From: Ferrimonas sp. YFM
Lineage (GTDB): Bacteria > Pseudomonadota > Gammaproteobacteria > Enterobacterales > Shewanellaceae
Length of the DNA stretch: 64,000 nucleotides
Direction: 5' to 3'
Assembly (NCBI RefSeq): GCF_030296015.1
Contig: NZ_AP027368.1
Location: 4,078,839-4,142,838 of the forward strand
Positions 9,080 through 17,989 of the stretch are shown piece after piece. The position numbers were made by a program, and so were the translations under genes. The notes below the pieces were generated by a model. That model did not search any database. It was not told the DNA's origin and saw only the letters and a list, made by a program, of their open reading frames with translations. Each line of letters begins with the position of its first letter. Position 1 is the stretch's first letter.

Positions 9080-10357
9080 TTAGAACAGGCCTTTGACGAT
9101 GGCACTGATGGCGATGATGCCCATCACCGTGATGAACACGTTGGACAGCTTGCCGCTGTAGCGCTGCATCGCCGGTACCTTGTTGATGGCGTACATCGGC
9201 ATCAGGAACAGGATGGCCGCGATGAAGGGGGCGCCCAGGGACTCAATCATGCCCAGCACCGAGGGGTTGATGATGGCCACACCCCAAACACTGAAGAAGA
9301 AGAAGGCCACCAGGGCACGGTCGAAGCCCTTGTCACCCATGGCGGTTACCATCTTGGGCGCACTCTTTTTGGCAATGCCCGCCAGCCCCTCTTTGGCGCC
9401 CAGGTAGTGGCCGAAGAAGGAGGAGAAGATCGCCAGGAAGGCCACCAGGGGACCCACAACGGAGATAACCGGAGAGTCATACTGGTTTGCCAGGTAGCTC
9501 AATACCGGCAGGTTCTGCGCCTTGGCCTCGGCCAGCTGGGCAGGTGACAGGGCCAGCACACAACTGAACACAAAGAACATCACAAAGCCCAGCAGCATCA
9601 TGGAGGCACGCTTGAGGATGATGTCGGACTTGGCCACCGCATCATCACCATGGGCTTCACGCTGAGCCAGGGCCATGGAGGAGATCGCCGGGCTGTGGTT
9701 GAAGGAGAAGATCAGCATGGGGATGGTCAGGTACACCACCAGCATCAGGTCGCCAACGGCGGGGATGTTGTCGACACTCATGGCCGCCATGGACCAGTCG
9801 GGGATCAGGTAGACAGACATCGCCAGCAGGATGAACACCAGGGGGTACACCAGCAGCTCGGTCGCACGCAGCATCAGGCGGCGACCCAGGATCATCACAC
9901 CCATCATCATCGCCACCAGCACACCGGAGAGGATCCAGCGTGGCGGGGAGATCATACCCAGCTGGTTGACGATGAAGCTGTCCACTGTGGTGGTAATGGC
10001 GTTGCCATAGATCAGCACGATGGGGTAGATGGCAAAGAAGTAGAGGATGGTGATCAGCAGGCCGGCCCCTTTACCGAAGTGCTCCTCAACCACATCGGTG
10101 ATGTCGGCGTCATTGCGCTTGGAGGAGAGCACAAACCGGGCCAGGGCACGGTGAGACAGATAGGTCATGGGCCCCACCAGCAGGGCGATCAGGATCAGGG
10201 GCCAAAACCCTTCCAGACCGGCGCGAATCGGCAGGAACAGAACACCGGCGCCCACGGCGGTGCCGAACATGGAGAGGGACCAGGTCAGGTCCTGCTTGGT
10301 ATAGGTTACGGCCTTGCCGGCGGTGCCGGTGGCAGTTGCAGCGGTTGAAGCCTGCAT
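9080..10357 (-). CDS. sdaC: Serine transporter of the HAAAP family
   Basis: Inner-membrane proton-coupled serine importer of 425 residues with about eleven hydrophobic helices. The start of the core ([20 protein letters not shown]) and later segments ([33 protein letters not shown]) are those of SdaC/TdcC-type carriers, and the location directly before sdaA favours serine as substrate. The first 18 residues are an Ala/Thr-rich extension. ATG at 10357 follows AAGGTGA. A CRP-like site about 100 bases upstream suggests catabolite control, which is known for sdaC of E. coli. Confidence 0.93.
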   Translation of the reverse strand: MQASTAATATGTAGKAVTYTKQDLTWSLSMFGTAVGAGVLFLPIRAGLEGFWPLILIALLVGPMTYLSHRALARFVLSSKRNDADITDVVEEHFGKGAGLLITILYFFAIYPIVLIYGNAITTTVDSFIVNQLGMISPPRWILSGVLVAMMMGVMILGRRLMLRATELLVYPLVFILLAMSVYLIPDWSMAAMSVDNIPAVGDLMLVVYLTIPMLIFSFNHSPAISSMALAQREAHGDDAVAKSDIILKRASMMLLGFVMFFVFSCVLALSPAQLAEAKAQNLPVLSYLANQYDSPVISVVGPLVAFLAIFSSFFGHYLGAKEGLAGIAKKSAPKMVTAMGDKGFDRALVAFFFFSVWGVAIINPSVLGMIESLGAPFIAAILFLMPMYAINKVPAMQRYSGKLSNVFITVMGIIAISAIVKGLF

Positions 10358-10416
10358 AATTATTCACCTTAAAGAGTTCGAGTTAGCGAGGGCAAATATA
10401 GAGATTTATTTCAGTT

Positions 10417-10436
10417 TTGATGGGATCAAGATCCCA
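10417..10436. promoter_or_regulatory. Nested palindromes upstream of sdaC
   Basis: TGGGATCAAGATCCCA (10421-10436) is an inverted repeat with a 2-base centre. It overlaps TTGAT-GGG-ATCAA (10417-10429). The latter resembles an FNR box, but its spacer is three bases instead of four. Candidate operator for an unknown regulator between the CRP-like site and the presumed promoter. Confidence 0.4.
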
Positions 10437-10451
10437 AATCAGATTTCGCCA

Positions 10452-10467
10452 CGTGAGCCAACTCACA
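10452..10467. promoter_or_regulatory. CRP-like site upstream of sdaC
   Basis: CGTGA-GCCAAC-TCACA, nine of ten conserved positions of the TGTGA-N6-TCACA consensus. It lies about 100 bases before the sdaC start, in keeping with known CRP control of sdaC in enterics. Confidence 0.65.
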
Positions 10468-10601
10468 ACATCGATCTATTGCATCCTGGCATGAACAGCC
10501 TTAATGCGAAGGTGAAAACCTTGTGAAATATCGTTCAATATCGGTTATTACTGGGTAATCCGCGTAAACTCCCCACTCAGACCCGGTGAATATGGCGAAA
10601 A

Positions 10602-10626
10602 AAAACGGGTCTTATTGACCCGTTTT
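10602..10626 (-). terminator. Terminator after the TauE-like gene
   Basis: AAAACGGGTC (10602-10611) and GACCCGTTTT (10617-10626) form a 10-bp stem with loop TTATT and A/T runs on both sides, so it could work in both directions; it ends the leftward transporter transcript. Confidence 0.8.
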
Positions 10627-10668
10627 CAAAAAACCATTTGTAGTTTAATTACAGCAAATCACGCCGGG

Positions 10669-11457
10669 TTAACTGGTCAATAACGTCTTTATCGCAATGA
10701 CAAACAGCAGGACGGCGAAACTTTTCTGCATAATTCTTGGGTCCAGCTTGTGAGCCAGGTGCGCCCCAAAGCGGGAAAAGATGGAGCTGGTGAGGATGAT
10801 CCCCACAAAGGCAGGCAGGTAGACGTAGCCCAGGCTCATCTCCGGCAGCCCGGGCTGATTCCAGCCACTGATGGCGTAACTCAGGGCGCCGGTGAGGGCG
10901 ATGGGGAAACCCAGGGCGGAAGAGATCCCCACCGCCTTACGCATCTCCAGCCCAAATCGGGACAACAGGGGCACACTGATGGTGCCGCCGCCAATGCCGA
11001 AGATGGCAGAGAAGAAACCGATGCCGGCACCGGAAACACTCAGTCCAACCGGGCCGGGGAAGGGCTGCAACCCCTTGGGTTTGAGGCCGAACCACATCTT
11101 CATCGCCACTGCCAGGATAAAGGCGGTGAAGCAGTAGGAGAGTATGGTGGCGTCCAGCAGGTGGGCCACATAGCCCCCCAGGTAGGCCGCCAGGACAATG
11201 CCGGGCACCATGGTAAACACCACCTTCCAATCCACCCCGCCCCGACGGTGGTGGGCCATCATGGAGTTGATGGAGGTGACGATGATGGTGGCCAGCGAGG
11301 TCCCCAGCGCCATGTGGATGGCGATGGCATTATCGAAATTGAGCACCTTGAAGGTCGTCAGCAACACCGGCACGATCACCAAACCACCGCCGATGCCAAA
11401 CAGACCGGAGAGTACGCCCGCAAAGGCGCCGAGGAGCAGATACAACAGGTAGATCAT
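10669..11457 (-). CDS. Sulfite exporter TauE/SafE family membrane protein (YfcA-like)
   Basis: Integral membrane protein of 262 residues with eight or so hydrophobic helices and the two-fold repeat typical of the family: FGIGGGLVIVPVL near residue 22 and IFGIGGGTISVPLLSRFGLE near residue 155. Members export sulfite, sulfoacetate or other organosulfur anions, but the substrate of this subgroup is not established. It is divergent from yjjX with an unusually short gap. The ATG at 11457 lacks a clear ribosome site. Confidence 0.88.
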   Translation of the reverse strand: MIYLLYLLLGAFAGVLSGLFGIGGGLVIVPVLLTTFKVLNFDNAIAIHMALGTSLATIIVTSINSMMAHHRRGGVDWKVVFTMVPGIVLAAYLGGYVAHLLDATILSYCFTAFILAVAMKMWFGLKPKGLQPFPGPVGLSVSGAGIGFFSAIFGIGGGTISVPLLSRFGLEMRKAVGISSALGFPIALTGALSYAISGWNQPGLPEMSLGYVYLPAFVGIILTSSIFSRFGAHLAHKLDPRIMQKSFAVLLFVIAIKTLLTS

Positions 11458-11526
11458 AATTAGTTGAAGTTGCTGATTAGATTGACGACCATTGTGTCAT
11501 ATTCCCCTACGCAACCACACCGACTG

Positions 11527-12069
11527 ATGACAAAAACAACAGAAAAAACTTTGCTGGTGGCTTCCCGCAATCCGGTAAAGGTCAATGCCGCCCAACGGGC
11601 CCTGGAGCGCGCCTTCCCCCAAGTACATTGGCAGGTCAAGGGCGTCAGCGTCCCCTCCGGCGTAGACGAGCAGCCCATGGGAGACACCGAGACCCGGGTC
11701 GGCACCATCAACCGGCTGGAGGCGATCCTCAGGGAGCAAGCCGACTTCTATGTGGCCTTCGAGGGGGGCTATGATCGCATCCATGGGCAGGGTTTCACCT
11801 TTGCCTACATCGCCGCCAGTGATGGCACTCAGACCCAGATTGGCCGCAGCGGCCTGTTGCCCCTGCCGGAACTGGTCAGCCGCCGTCTGGAGCAGGGCGA
11901 AGAGCTGGGTCCGCTGATGGACGAATTGTTCAACGACCACAACATCCGTCAGAAGGGGGGCGCCATGGGGATCCTCACCAACAACCTGGTGGACAGGACC
12001 AGCATCTACTCAGACACCCTGTGCATGCTGCTGGCCCCTTTCCTGCACCCGGAGCTCTACGCTCAATAA
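11527..12069 (+). CDS. yjjX: Inosine/xanthosine triphosphatase (DUF84)
   Basis: Housekeeping nucleotide pyrophosphatase/phosphatase that removes non-canonical ITP and XTP. Read from the ATG at 11527 it has 180 residues, the usual size; a TTG at 11464 would add 21 residues unlike the family. Family features are TLLVASRNPVKVNAAQRAL at the N-terminus, EQPMGDTETRVGTINR, FYVAFEGGYDRI and KGGAMGILTNNLVDRT. There is no clear ribosome site before this start, and the promoter is squeezed between it and the divergent TauE-like gene. Confidence 0.9.
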   Translation: MTKTTEKTLLVASRNPVKVNAAQRALERAFPQVHWQVKGVSVPSGVDEQPMGDTETRVGTINRLEAILREQADFYVAFEGGYDRIHGQGFTFAYIAASDGTQTQIGRSGLLPLPELVSRRLEQGEELGPLMDELFNDHNIRQKGGAMGILTNNLVDRTSIYSDTLCMLLAPFLHPELYAQ

Positions 12070-12080
12070 CGTGGGCTGTT

Positions 12081-13061
12081 CTAGACCAGGTTCAGCACCC
12101 ACCCCATCAGGGTGAAGCCGGTCAGCAACAGGGCAAACAGCAGCGCCAGCAAGCGCCACTGCATCACCTGTTTGAGCATCACGAACTCGGGGAAGCTGGC
12201 GGCGACGGTGCTCATACAGAACGCCAGGGTGGTGCCCAGGGGCACCCCCTGCAACAGCAGACTCTCCATCACCGGAATCACCCCGGTCGCGTTGGCGTAC
12301 AGAGGGATGCCCAAGCCCACCGCCGTCGGCACCGACCACCACTGGCCGTCCCCCAGGTGCGCCTGCAGCCAGCCTGCGGGAACAAAGCCATGGAGCGCGG
12401 CCCCCAGACCCACACCGACGATCACCCACTTCCACACCCGGCCGAAGATCTCCAGGGTCTCCTCACGGGCAAACTGGTGGCGCTGGGTCAGGCTCAGCGA
12501 TGGCGCTTCATCGTCCTCCCCCTGAGGCTGGGCCTGCTGGCCCATGGCGTGAGCACGGGCAGCCAGGGGCTGCAGCCAGCGCTCCGCGCCGATGGCGTCC
12601 AGCAATGCCCCTCCAGCCATGCCGATGGTCATCCCCACTACCACGTAGATCAGGGTCAGCTCCCAGCCCAGCAGGCTGAGCAGCAGCAACAGGGCCACCT
12701 CGTTAATCAGGGGCGAGGTGATCAGAAACGCCATGGTGATCCCCACGGGGATGCCTGCCGAGGTAAAGCCAAGAAACACCGGGATGCTCGAACAGGAGCA
12801 GAAGGGGGTGATGGCACCAAAACCGGAGCCAAGCAGATAGCCTGTGGTTCGGCTCTTACCACTGAGGTAGTGGCGCACCCTGTCCACATCCAGAGAGGCG
12901 CGGACCAGGGCGATGGCGTAGATCATCACCACCAGCAGCACCAGAATCTTGCTGGTGTCCTCCACGAAGAAATGCAGCGCCTGTGCCAGTCTGCTCTGCG
13001 GATCCAACTCCAGCCATTGATACACTATCAGGCTGGCCAGATCACCGAACAACTCAAACAT
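12081..13061 (-). CDS. DUF318/UPF0718 permease (ArsP/YraQ-like)
   Basis: Inner-membrane permease of 326 residues with a hydrophilic loop in the middle (about residues 160-195). The motif ITPFCSCSSIPVFLGF near residue 85 is the hallmark of DUF318 permeases, whose two Cys are implicated in metal or metalloid handling; LYANATGVIPVMESLLLQG repeats the fold in the second half. Members include organoarsenical exporters, but the substrate here is unknown. It is the second gene of a two-gene unit, 10 bases after a small thioredoxin-like protein, an association common for this family. Confidence 0.88.
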   Translation of the reverse strand: MFELFGDLASLIVYQWLELDPQSRLAQALHFFVEDTSKILVLLVVMIYAIALVRASLDVDRVRHYLSGKSRTTGYLLGSGFGAITPFCSCSSIPVFLGFTSAGIPVGITMAFLITSPLINEVALLLLLSLLGWELTLIYVVVGMTIGMAGGALLDAIGAERWLQPLAARAHAMGQQAQPQGEDDEAPSLSLTQRHQFAREETLEIFGRVWKWVIVGVGLGAALHGFVPAGWLQAHLGDGQWWSVPTAVGLGIPLYANATGVIPVMESLLLQGVPLGTTLAFCMSTVAASFPEFVMLKQVMQWRLLALLFALLLTGFTLMGWVLNLV

Positions 13062-13071
13062 GGGATCAGCC

Positions 13072-13308
13072 TTAACCCTGGTTTAACAAGGCATCCAACT
13101 CAGCCTGCCCGGGCAGCGAGCCGCTGTGCTTCACTTCACCGTCGATCACTATGGCCGGAGTGCGCATCACCCCGTAATCCAGGATCTTCTCCATATCGGT
13201 GACGTGCTCCAGCTCAAATGCCAACTCCAGCTCCTGAGCTCGAGTTTTCACCAAGTCTGCCAGGGTGTTGCACTTCTTGCAGCCACTTCCAAGAATCTCA
13301 ATCTTCAT
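13072..13308 (-). CDS. Small thioredoxin-family (redox-active disulfide) protein
   Basis: A 78-residue cytoplasmic protein read from the second of two ATGs (13308), better spaced from AGAGG. It begins MKIEILGSGCKKCNTLADLV; CKKC is the active-site pair, and VMRTPAIVIDGEVKHSG carries the cis-proline of the thioredoxin fold. Such thioredoxin_3 proteins are regularly encoded with DUF318 permeases and ArsR-type repressors and may reduce or deliver the substrate. No repressor gene is adjacent here, although a strong palindrome lies upstream. Confidence 0.87.
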   Translation of the reverse strand: MKIEILGSGCKKCNTLADLVKTRAQELELAFELEHVTDMEKILDYGVMRTPAIVIDGEVKHSGSLPGQAELDALLNQG

Positions 13309-13333
13309 CATTGCCTCTTCTGTCTTTTGGATA

Positions 13334-13349
13334 ATATGGATATCCATAT
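13334..13349. promoter_or_regulatory. Perfect 16-bp palindrome, probable operator
   Basis: ATATGGATATCCATAT is a perfect palindrome 25 bases before the thioredoxin-like start. A possible minus-strand -35 TTGCCA lies at 13352-13357, so a repressor here would cover the core promoter. ATA...TAT dyads of this look are typical of ArsR/SmtB-family operators. Confidence 0.6.
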
Positions 13350-13479
13350 ATTGGCAATGATACTGTTCCAGGATTAATGTCGCTTCAAGTAAAAACAGGA
13401 TTCAGGGGCAACTAATTGGCGGGGAGTTGATCCGGATCAGATACTGGAACTCAGGCCTGACGGGCCCTGAACCAAAAAA

Positions 13480-13500
13480 AGAGGCGCACCAGGCGCCTCT
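13480..13500 (-). terminator. Terminator after the acylase gene
   Basis: AGAGGCGC (13480-13487) pairs with GCGCCTCT (13493-13500); on the minus strand it is followed by a run of seven T, just beyond the acylase stop. Confidence 0.85.
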
Positions 13501-13524
13501 CTCCATGACCTCTTTAGAGGAGGA

Positions 13525-16104
13525 TTATTTCTGATACTGCAAACGTACGTCCGACAGGGTCTCGGCGGCAATCGCCTCTTCAGTAAACAGCAAGGGCCTC
13601 AGGGCGGTGTTGTCCGAGTAGTACTTGGTCTGGTCCGCCCAATGGGGCGACTGGGCGTTATAGGCCTCTGAGTAGGTCAGCAAGCCACGCCCCTCGGGAC
13701 CCTGATCGCCAAAGCCCACCACCATCATCCAGCTGGAGCCGTAATCGATGTGGTAACCCTCGGTGGTCAGTTCGGATCGGGTCGCCTGGCCGGTGACCGC
13801 ATCCACTGCCGGGGTGTAGGCGTGCTGGGGCAGCATGGTGTCGTCGCCCGGGCTGTTGGTGTAGGCAAAGACGTTGAAACCGCCCTCAAAGTTGTTGGCA
13901 CCGGACCAGGGGAACCGCACCCCGGAAGGCTGACCATTGGGCAGTGACTTCTCCACAAACTGCATCTGCCCCAGGGGCGCTTCCAGATCGAAGCCGTTCT
14001 GGGTCAGGGTGGCACTGGCTGCGGCCAGGGCCACCAGCGCGGAGCCATCGGCCGCCAGGGTGTTGGGCGTGTTGATGGGATCCGTGTAGACGAAAGGCAC
14101 ATCCAGGTGACTGTCGCTGTCGAAGCGATAGCCAAACTCGCGCAGCAGGGCACCGGCAATGCTGTCCTGATTTTGTGCCCCATTCCACTTAGCCAGGGCC
14201 GCACAGGCCGCAGACACATCGACACTCAGGCTGTCATTGACCACCACAGGGTTACTCCCCTGGGCTTCACACTGGAGCAGCAACTGGGGCAGCACCAGCT
14301 CGGCCAGGTAGGCCCGGTTGGAGAGCAGTGCCGCTTCCACCTCGGCCGGATTGAATTTGCCATCCTCACCGCGGGCGTCGCTCATCAGGGTCAGTGCCAT
14401 GCGGGTACGCAGTGACTGCTCGACCCGGCGCTGACCGTACAGGGGGGAGACGTTTTCGATGGGTTCCGCCGGGTTGGTGATCCAGTAGGAGTTGTTGGAG
14501 TTCTGCACGAAGTCCTGACGAGTGAGCTTGGGGGCACGCTCGTAAGGCACCGCACCGTCATAGGCAAAGCGCGCCTCATTACCGGGCATGATGGTGAACC
14601 CCGCCTGCTCACGGGCGGCACGCAGCTCAGGGCTCAGCCTCAGGGCGTTTTCCGCCTCGCTGCTGATGTTGGGCACGGTGGAGTCGTCGATGTAGAAGGC
14701 GTTGCCCTGGGCATCGGCGTACATGGTGTTGTTGAAGATCACCCCGTCGAAGCTCTTGAACGCCTGCTGGAACTCCTCCAGGTTGCTGGCGAAGTTCATG
14801 GCAGACCAGTGCTCCAGCACATCCACGTTGTTCATGTTGGCGTCCTGAACAAAGAACGCCTGAGTGTCATCCCAGGGGAAGGGCGCCAGTGCCGGTGGCG
14901 CTTCCACCATGGGCCCCTTGGCTGTGAGGTACACCTCCTTCTCCAGGGGAATGGTCACCCCGCCGCCAATGTTCACCTCAACGGTCAGTGTCTTGGGGGT
15001 GATGGCCATCTCCTCACCTTCAAACAGATAGGTGAGGCGATCCCCCTCCTTCAGGCTGAGGTTGTACATGATGAAGTGTTCGGCGGTAGAGAAGGTGTGG
15101 GTCCAGGCCAGATTCTGGTTAAAGCCGATGTTCACCGCTCCGGGCATGCCCACCAGGGAGCCCCCCATCACATTGAGGTGGCCGGGAATGGTCAGGTGCG
15201 ACTGCCAGAAACGCAGTTGCCCCGTGTGCGGGAAGTGGGGGTTGCCCAGCACGATTCCCTTGCCGTTTTCGGTCACTTCGCTGCCCAGGCCCCAGCCGTT
15301 GGAGCCCATCTCCCTGGGGTTCACTTCCGGGGTGATCAAGGTCGCCGAGCGAGCCATCGCCTTGGTGCGAATATCCGCCAGCATCATCTGCCCCTGTATA
15401 GGCAGGGAGGCGGTGGCCGCGGGCCGTGGCAGGTACTCGTCGCCGTCACCTGGGTTGGCGAAGAAGATGAGATCGAGGAAGTTGGCCGCCCCGGGCAGCA
15501 GGGCGATGGAGAACAGATAGGTCAGCATATCCACGTCGGTGATGGGTTTCACCCAGGGCTGACCGGCGCAAGGCAGGTTCGGGGTGGTCACCGCCCCGGA
15601 CGCCAGATCCGCCAGATAGAGGTTATAGCCTGCGGCGAAACCGGAGAGCATGGCGCGGGAACGATCCGGCAGGGTACCAATAAGCTCGGCGGCAGACTGA
15701 CGCACCCCCAGAGCCTTGTAACCGAAGTCATTCACCAGGTTCTGGTTGTCCTCCTCTACGGGAAGGCCGGTGGCGAAGTCGATGCTCTTGTGAGGGCCAA
15801 AGTACTTGGAGCGCTCACTGTTGGCCTTGATGATGCCGTCGGCCAGCAAACAGAGATGATCCTGCGCCTGGGCATAGCCGGAACCGAAGGCCAGACTCTC
15901 AATACTGTCGGCCTCGATATGGGGGACACCGAAAGTGGTGCGGCGAATGCGCACATCCAGCAGACCATCTTCGGCAAACACCTGCACTTGCGGGGCGGGT
16001 TCAGGGGGCGGAGTGGTTGAGTCGCGATTGTCGTCGTTGCTGCAGCCTGACAGCATCAGTCCGGTCGCCGTGGCTACGGCGATCCACAGAGGTGATTTTA
16101 TCAT
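13525..16104 (-). CDS. Penicillin acylase family lipoprotein (Ntn-hydrolase)
   Basis: Large Ntn-hydrolase of 859 residues read from the ATG at 16104, eight bases after AGGA. It begins as a lipoprotein (PLWIAVATATGLMLSGCSND, lipobox Cys near residue 18). The alpha chain carries RRTFGVPHIEADSIESLAFG and GYAQAQDHLCLLADG; the predicted autocleavage site is before Ser268 in REMGSNGWGLGSE, the free N-terminal Ser being the nucleophile; HTFSTAEH follows in the beta chain. Relatives hydrolyse N-acyl bonds in acyl-homoserine lactones, aculeacin or beta-lactams, so quorum quenching or lipopeptide breakdown at the cell envelope are possible. Substrate not predictable; single-gene unit with its own terminator. 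Confidence 0.88.
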   Translation of the reverse strand: MIKSPLWIAVATATGLMLSGCSNDDNRDSTTPPPEPAPQVQVFAEDGLLDVRIRRTTFGVPHIEADSIESLAFGSGYAQAQDHLCLLADGIIKANSERSKYFGPHKSIDFATGLPVEEDNQNLVNDFGYKALGVRQSAAELIGTLPDRSRAMLSGFAAGYNLYLADLASGAVTTPNLPCAGQPWVKPITDVDMLTYLFSIALLPGAANFLDLIFFANPGDGDEYLPRPAATASLPIQGQMMLADIRTKAMARSATLITPEVNPREMGSNGWGLGSEVTENGKGIVLGNPHFPHTGQLRFWQSHLTIPGHLNVMGGSLVGMPGAVNIGFNQNLAWTHTFSTAEHFIMYNLSLKEGDRLTYLFEGEEMAITPKTLTVEVNIGGGVTIPLEKEVYLTAKGPMVEAPPALAPFPWDDTQAFFVQDANMNNVDVLEHWSAMNFASNLEEFQQAFKSFDGVIFNNTMYADAQGNAFYIDDSTVPNISSEAENALRLSPELRAAREQAGFTIMPGNEARFAYDGAVPYERAPKLTRQDFVQNSNNSYWITNPAEPIENVSPLYGQRRVEQSLRTRMALTLMSDARGEDGKFNPAEVEAALLSNRAYLAELVLPQLLLQCEAQGSNPVVVNDSLSVDVSAACAALAKWNGAQNQDSIAGALLREFGYRFDSDSHLDVPFVYTDPINTPNTLAADGSALVALAAASATLTQNGFDLEAPLGQMQFVEKSLPNGQPSGVRFPWSGANNFEGGFNVFAYTNSPGDDTMLPQHAYTPAVDAVTGQATRSELTTEGYHIDYGSSWMMVVGFGDQGPEGRGLLTYSEAYNAQSPHWADQTKYYSDNTALRPLLFTEEAIAAETLSDVRLQYQK

Positions 16105-16332
16105 TATCATCTTCCTTGTTGGGTGCTCACCTCCCCAGTGAGCCAATCCCCATTTAAACAGCTCAGACCAGATAGATCCACAGAGTTTTAACCCCATTAA
16201 CAGTAAATTAACCAATGATGTCGGAGGCCTGGCTCCCTGCTTCAGGCAAAACTGGTATCCTTCCTGTGATCACTTGCAACCGGGGCAGGGATTGGTCATT
16301 CTCTGCCGCCGAATTACCTTGATGGAACCTCG

Positions 16333-17544
16333 ATGAGCGCACCACTGCAGCAACTGCGACACCAGTTTCCGGCCCTGAACCAGCCGGATCTGGTCTACCT
16401 GGACAACGCCGCCACCACTCAGAAACCTGAGCGGGTGCTCTCGGCGATGAACCGTTTCTACCGGGAGCAGAACGCCAACGTCCATCGCGGCGCCCATCGC
16501 CTTTCAGACCTGGCCACCCGGGCATTCGAGGGCGCCAGAGACCGGGTGCAAACCTTCATCAATGCGCCGGCGCGGGAGGAGGTGATCTTCACCCGTGGCA
16601 CCACGGAGTCGATGAACCTGCTGGCCCGGAGTCTGGGCAGCCACCTGCTGCAGCCCGGCGACGAGATCCTCATCGACACCTGGGCTCACCACGCCTGCAT
16701 CGTCCCCTGGCAACAGATGGCGATGCGCACCGGCGCCAAACTGATTCCCATCCCCCTGACTCCGGAGGGCGACCTGGACCTGGACGCCTATCGGGCTCTG
16801 CTGGGACCCAAAACCAAAGTGGTCAGCCTCACCCAGGTTTCCAATGCCCTGGGCAAGGTGGCACCTCTTGAGGTGATGCTGCCCGCCGCCAGGGCTGCCG
16901 GCGCCATCACCATAGTGGACGGGGCTCAGGCGGTGGCCCACCTGGAGATCGACGTACAGGCGCTGGGCTGTGATTTCTACGCCTTCTCCGGCCACAAATG
17001 CTATGGCCCCACAGGCATAGGCGTCTTGTGGGGACGTCAGTCGCTGCTGGAACAGATGCCCCCCTATCAATATGGCGGCGAGATGATCCAGCAGGTCAGC
17101 TTCGAGGGCAGCCAGTTCAACCGTCTGCCCTACAAGTTTGAAGCGGGCACGCCCGCCATCGCCGAAGCCATTGGATTAGGTGAAGCCCTGGCCTTTATTG
17201 ACGGATTGGACAGGAAAGCGCTGCAGGCCCATGAAGCCGAACTGATGGAGAGAGTAAAAGCGGGGATTGCCGCCCTGCCAGGCGTGGAAGCGATCGCCGG
17301 CACCGGAGTGAATCTGGGTGCCCTCTCCTTCAGAGTCGAAGGCGAACACCACCAGGATATCGGCATCCTGCTGGACCAGGCGGGCATCGCGGTGCGCTGC
17401 GGCCACCACTGCTGCCAGCCGCTGATGCAGGCGCTGGGACTCAAAGGCAGTTGCCGGGTCTCCTTCGCCGCCTATAACAGCCTCGAAGAGGCGGACGCCT
17501 TCCTGGCCGCCCTCAAAGAGATCACGGAGTTTCTCGATGATTAA
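16333..17544 (+). CDS. csdA: Cysteine desulfurase, group II (CsdA/SufS type)
   Basis: PLP enzyme of 403 residues that takes sulfur from cysteine and passes it to a SufE-type partner. The N-terminus LVYLDNAATTQKP, the PLP-lysine segment FSGHKCYGPTGIGVLWG and the active Cys in AVRCGHHCCQP are intact. It overlaps by eight bases the gene for its partner, so the pair corresponds to csdA-csdE of E. coli rather than a full suf operon, no other suf gene being present. In E. coli this pair serves with CsdL/TcdA, whose gene is found 1 kb downstream on the other strand. Confidence 0.93.
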   Translation: MSAPLQQLRHQFPALNQPDLVYLDNAATTQKPERVLSAMNRFYREQNANVHRGAHRLSDLATRAFEGARDRVQTFINAPAREEVIFTRGTTESMNLLARSLGSHLLQPGDEILIDTWAHHACIVPWQQMAMRTGAKLIPIPLTPEGDLDLDAYRALLGPKTKVVSLTQVSNALGKVAPLEVMLPAARAAGAITIVDGAQAVAHLEIDVQALGCDFYAFSGHKCYGPTGIGVLWGRQSLLEQMPPYQYGGEMIQQVSFEGSQFNRLPYKFEAGTPAIAEAIGLGEALAFIDGLDRKALQAHEAELMERVKAGIAALPGVEAIAGTGVNLGALSFRVEGEHHQDIGILLDQAGIAVRCGHHCCQPLMQALGLKGSCRVSFAAYNSLEEADAFLAALKEITEFLDD

Positions 17545-17989
17545 ACCTGGCATTCAAGAGTTTCTGGACTCCCCTCTGGGCAAGGGTCTGACTCGCGAGC
17601 AGTTACACGGGGAGCTGATGGCCCAGTCCCACTGGCAGGGGCGATATCGGATCATCATGAAACTGGGCAGCCGCATGCCAGATTTGGCGCCACAGTGGCA
17701 AAGGGAAGAGGCAGAGGTGGCCGGCTGCGAAAGCAAGGCCTGGCTCTACCATCACAGGGATGAAACGGGTTGCCACCATTTCCTGGCCGGCAGTGAGTCG
17801 CGCATCATCAAAGGGTTGCTGGTGCTGATTCTCAGCGCCTGCAATCACGGCGATGATGAGGCCATTCATGGCCTGGATCTGGACGACTGGTTTGGTGACT
17901 TGGGATTATCGGCCCATCTGAGCCCATCCAGGGCCAATGGTCTGGCGGCACTGGTGGAGGCGATTCGGGCCCAGGCCGCGCCGCGCTAA
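17537..17989 (+). CDS. csdE: SufE-family sulfur acceptor (CsdE)
   Basis: A 150-residue sulfur-relay protein that takes persulfide from CsdA. The catalytic cysteine is in EVAGCESKAWLYHH at about residue 63, and the flanking LGSRMPDL and GLLVLILSACNHGDD segments fit the family. Its ATG lies inside the end of csdA (stop and start overlap), implying translational coupling. Its last four bases overlap the end of the convergent outer-membrane-type gene. Confidence 0.92.
   Translation: MIKPGIQEFLDSPLGKGLTREQLHGELMAQSHWQGRYRIIMKLGSRMPDLAPQWQREEAEVAGCESKAWLYHHRDETGCHHFLAGSESRIIKGLLVLILSACNHGDDEAIHGLDLDDWFGDLGLSAHLSPSRANGLAALVEAIRAQAAPR

Larger units (their letters stand above)
10358..10601. other. 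sdaC promoter region
   Basis: No gene here. It holds a CRP-like site (10452-10467) and nested palindromes (10417-10436). A possible minus-strand -10 TATATT lies at 10395-10400, which would place the CRP-like site near -71, a position compatible with class I activation; the start site is a guess. Confidence 0.55.

Noticed and set aside
10417..10429. FNR box before sdaC
   Set aside because: Half-sites are perfect but the spacer is three bases instead of four; kept only as a generic palindrome.
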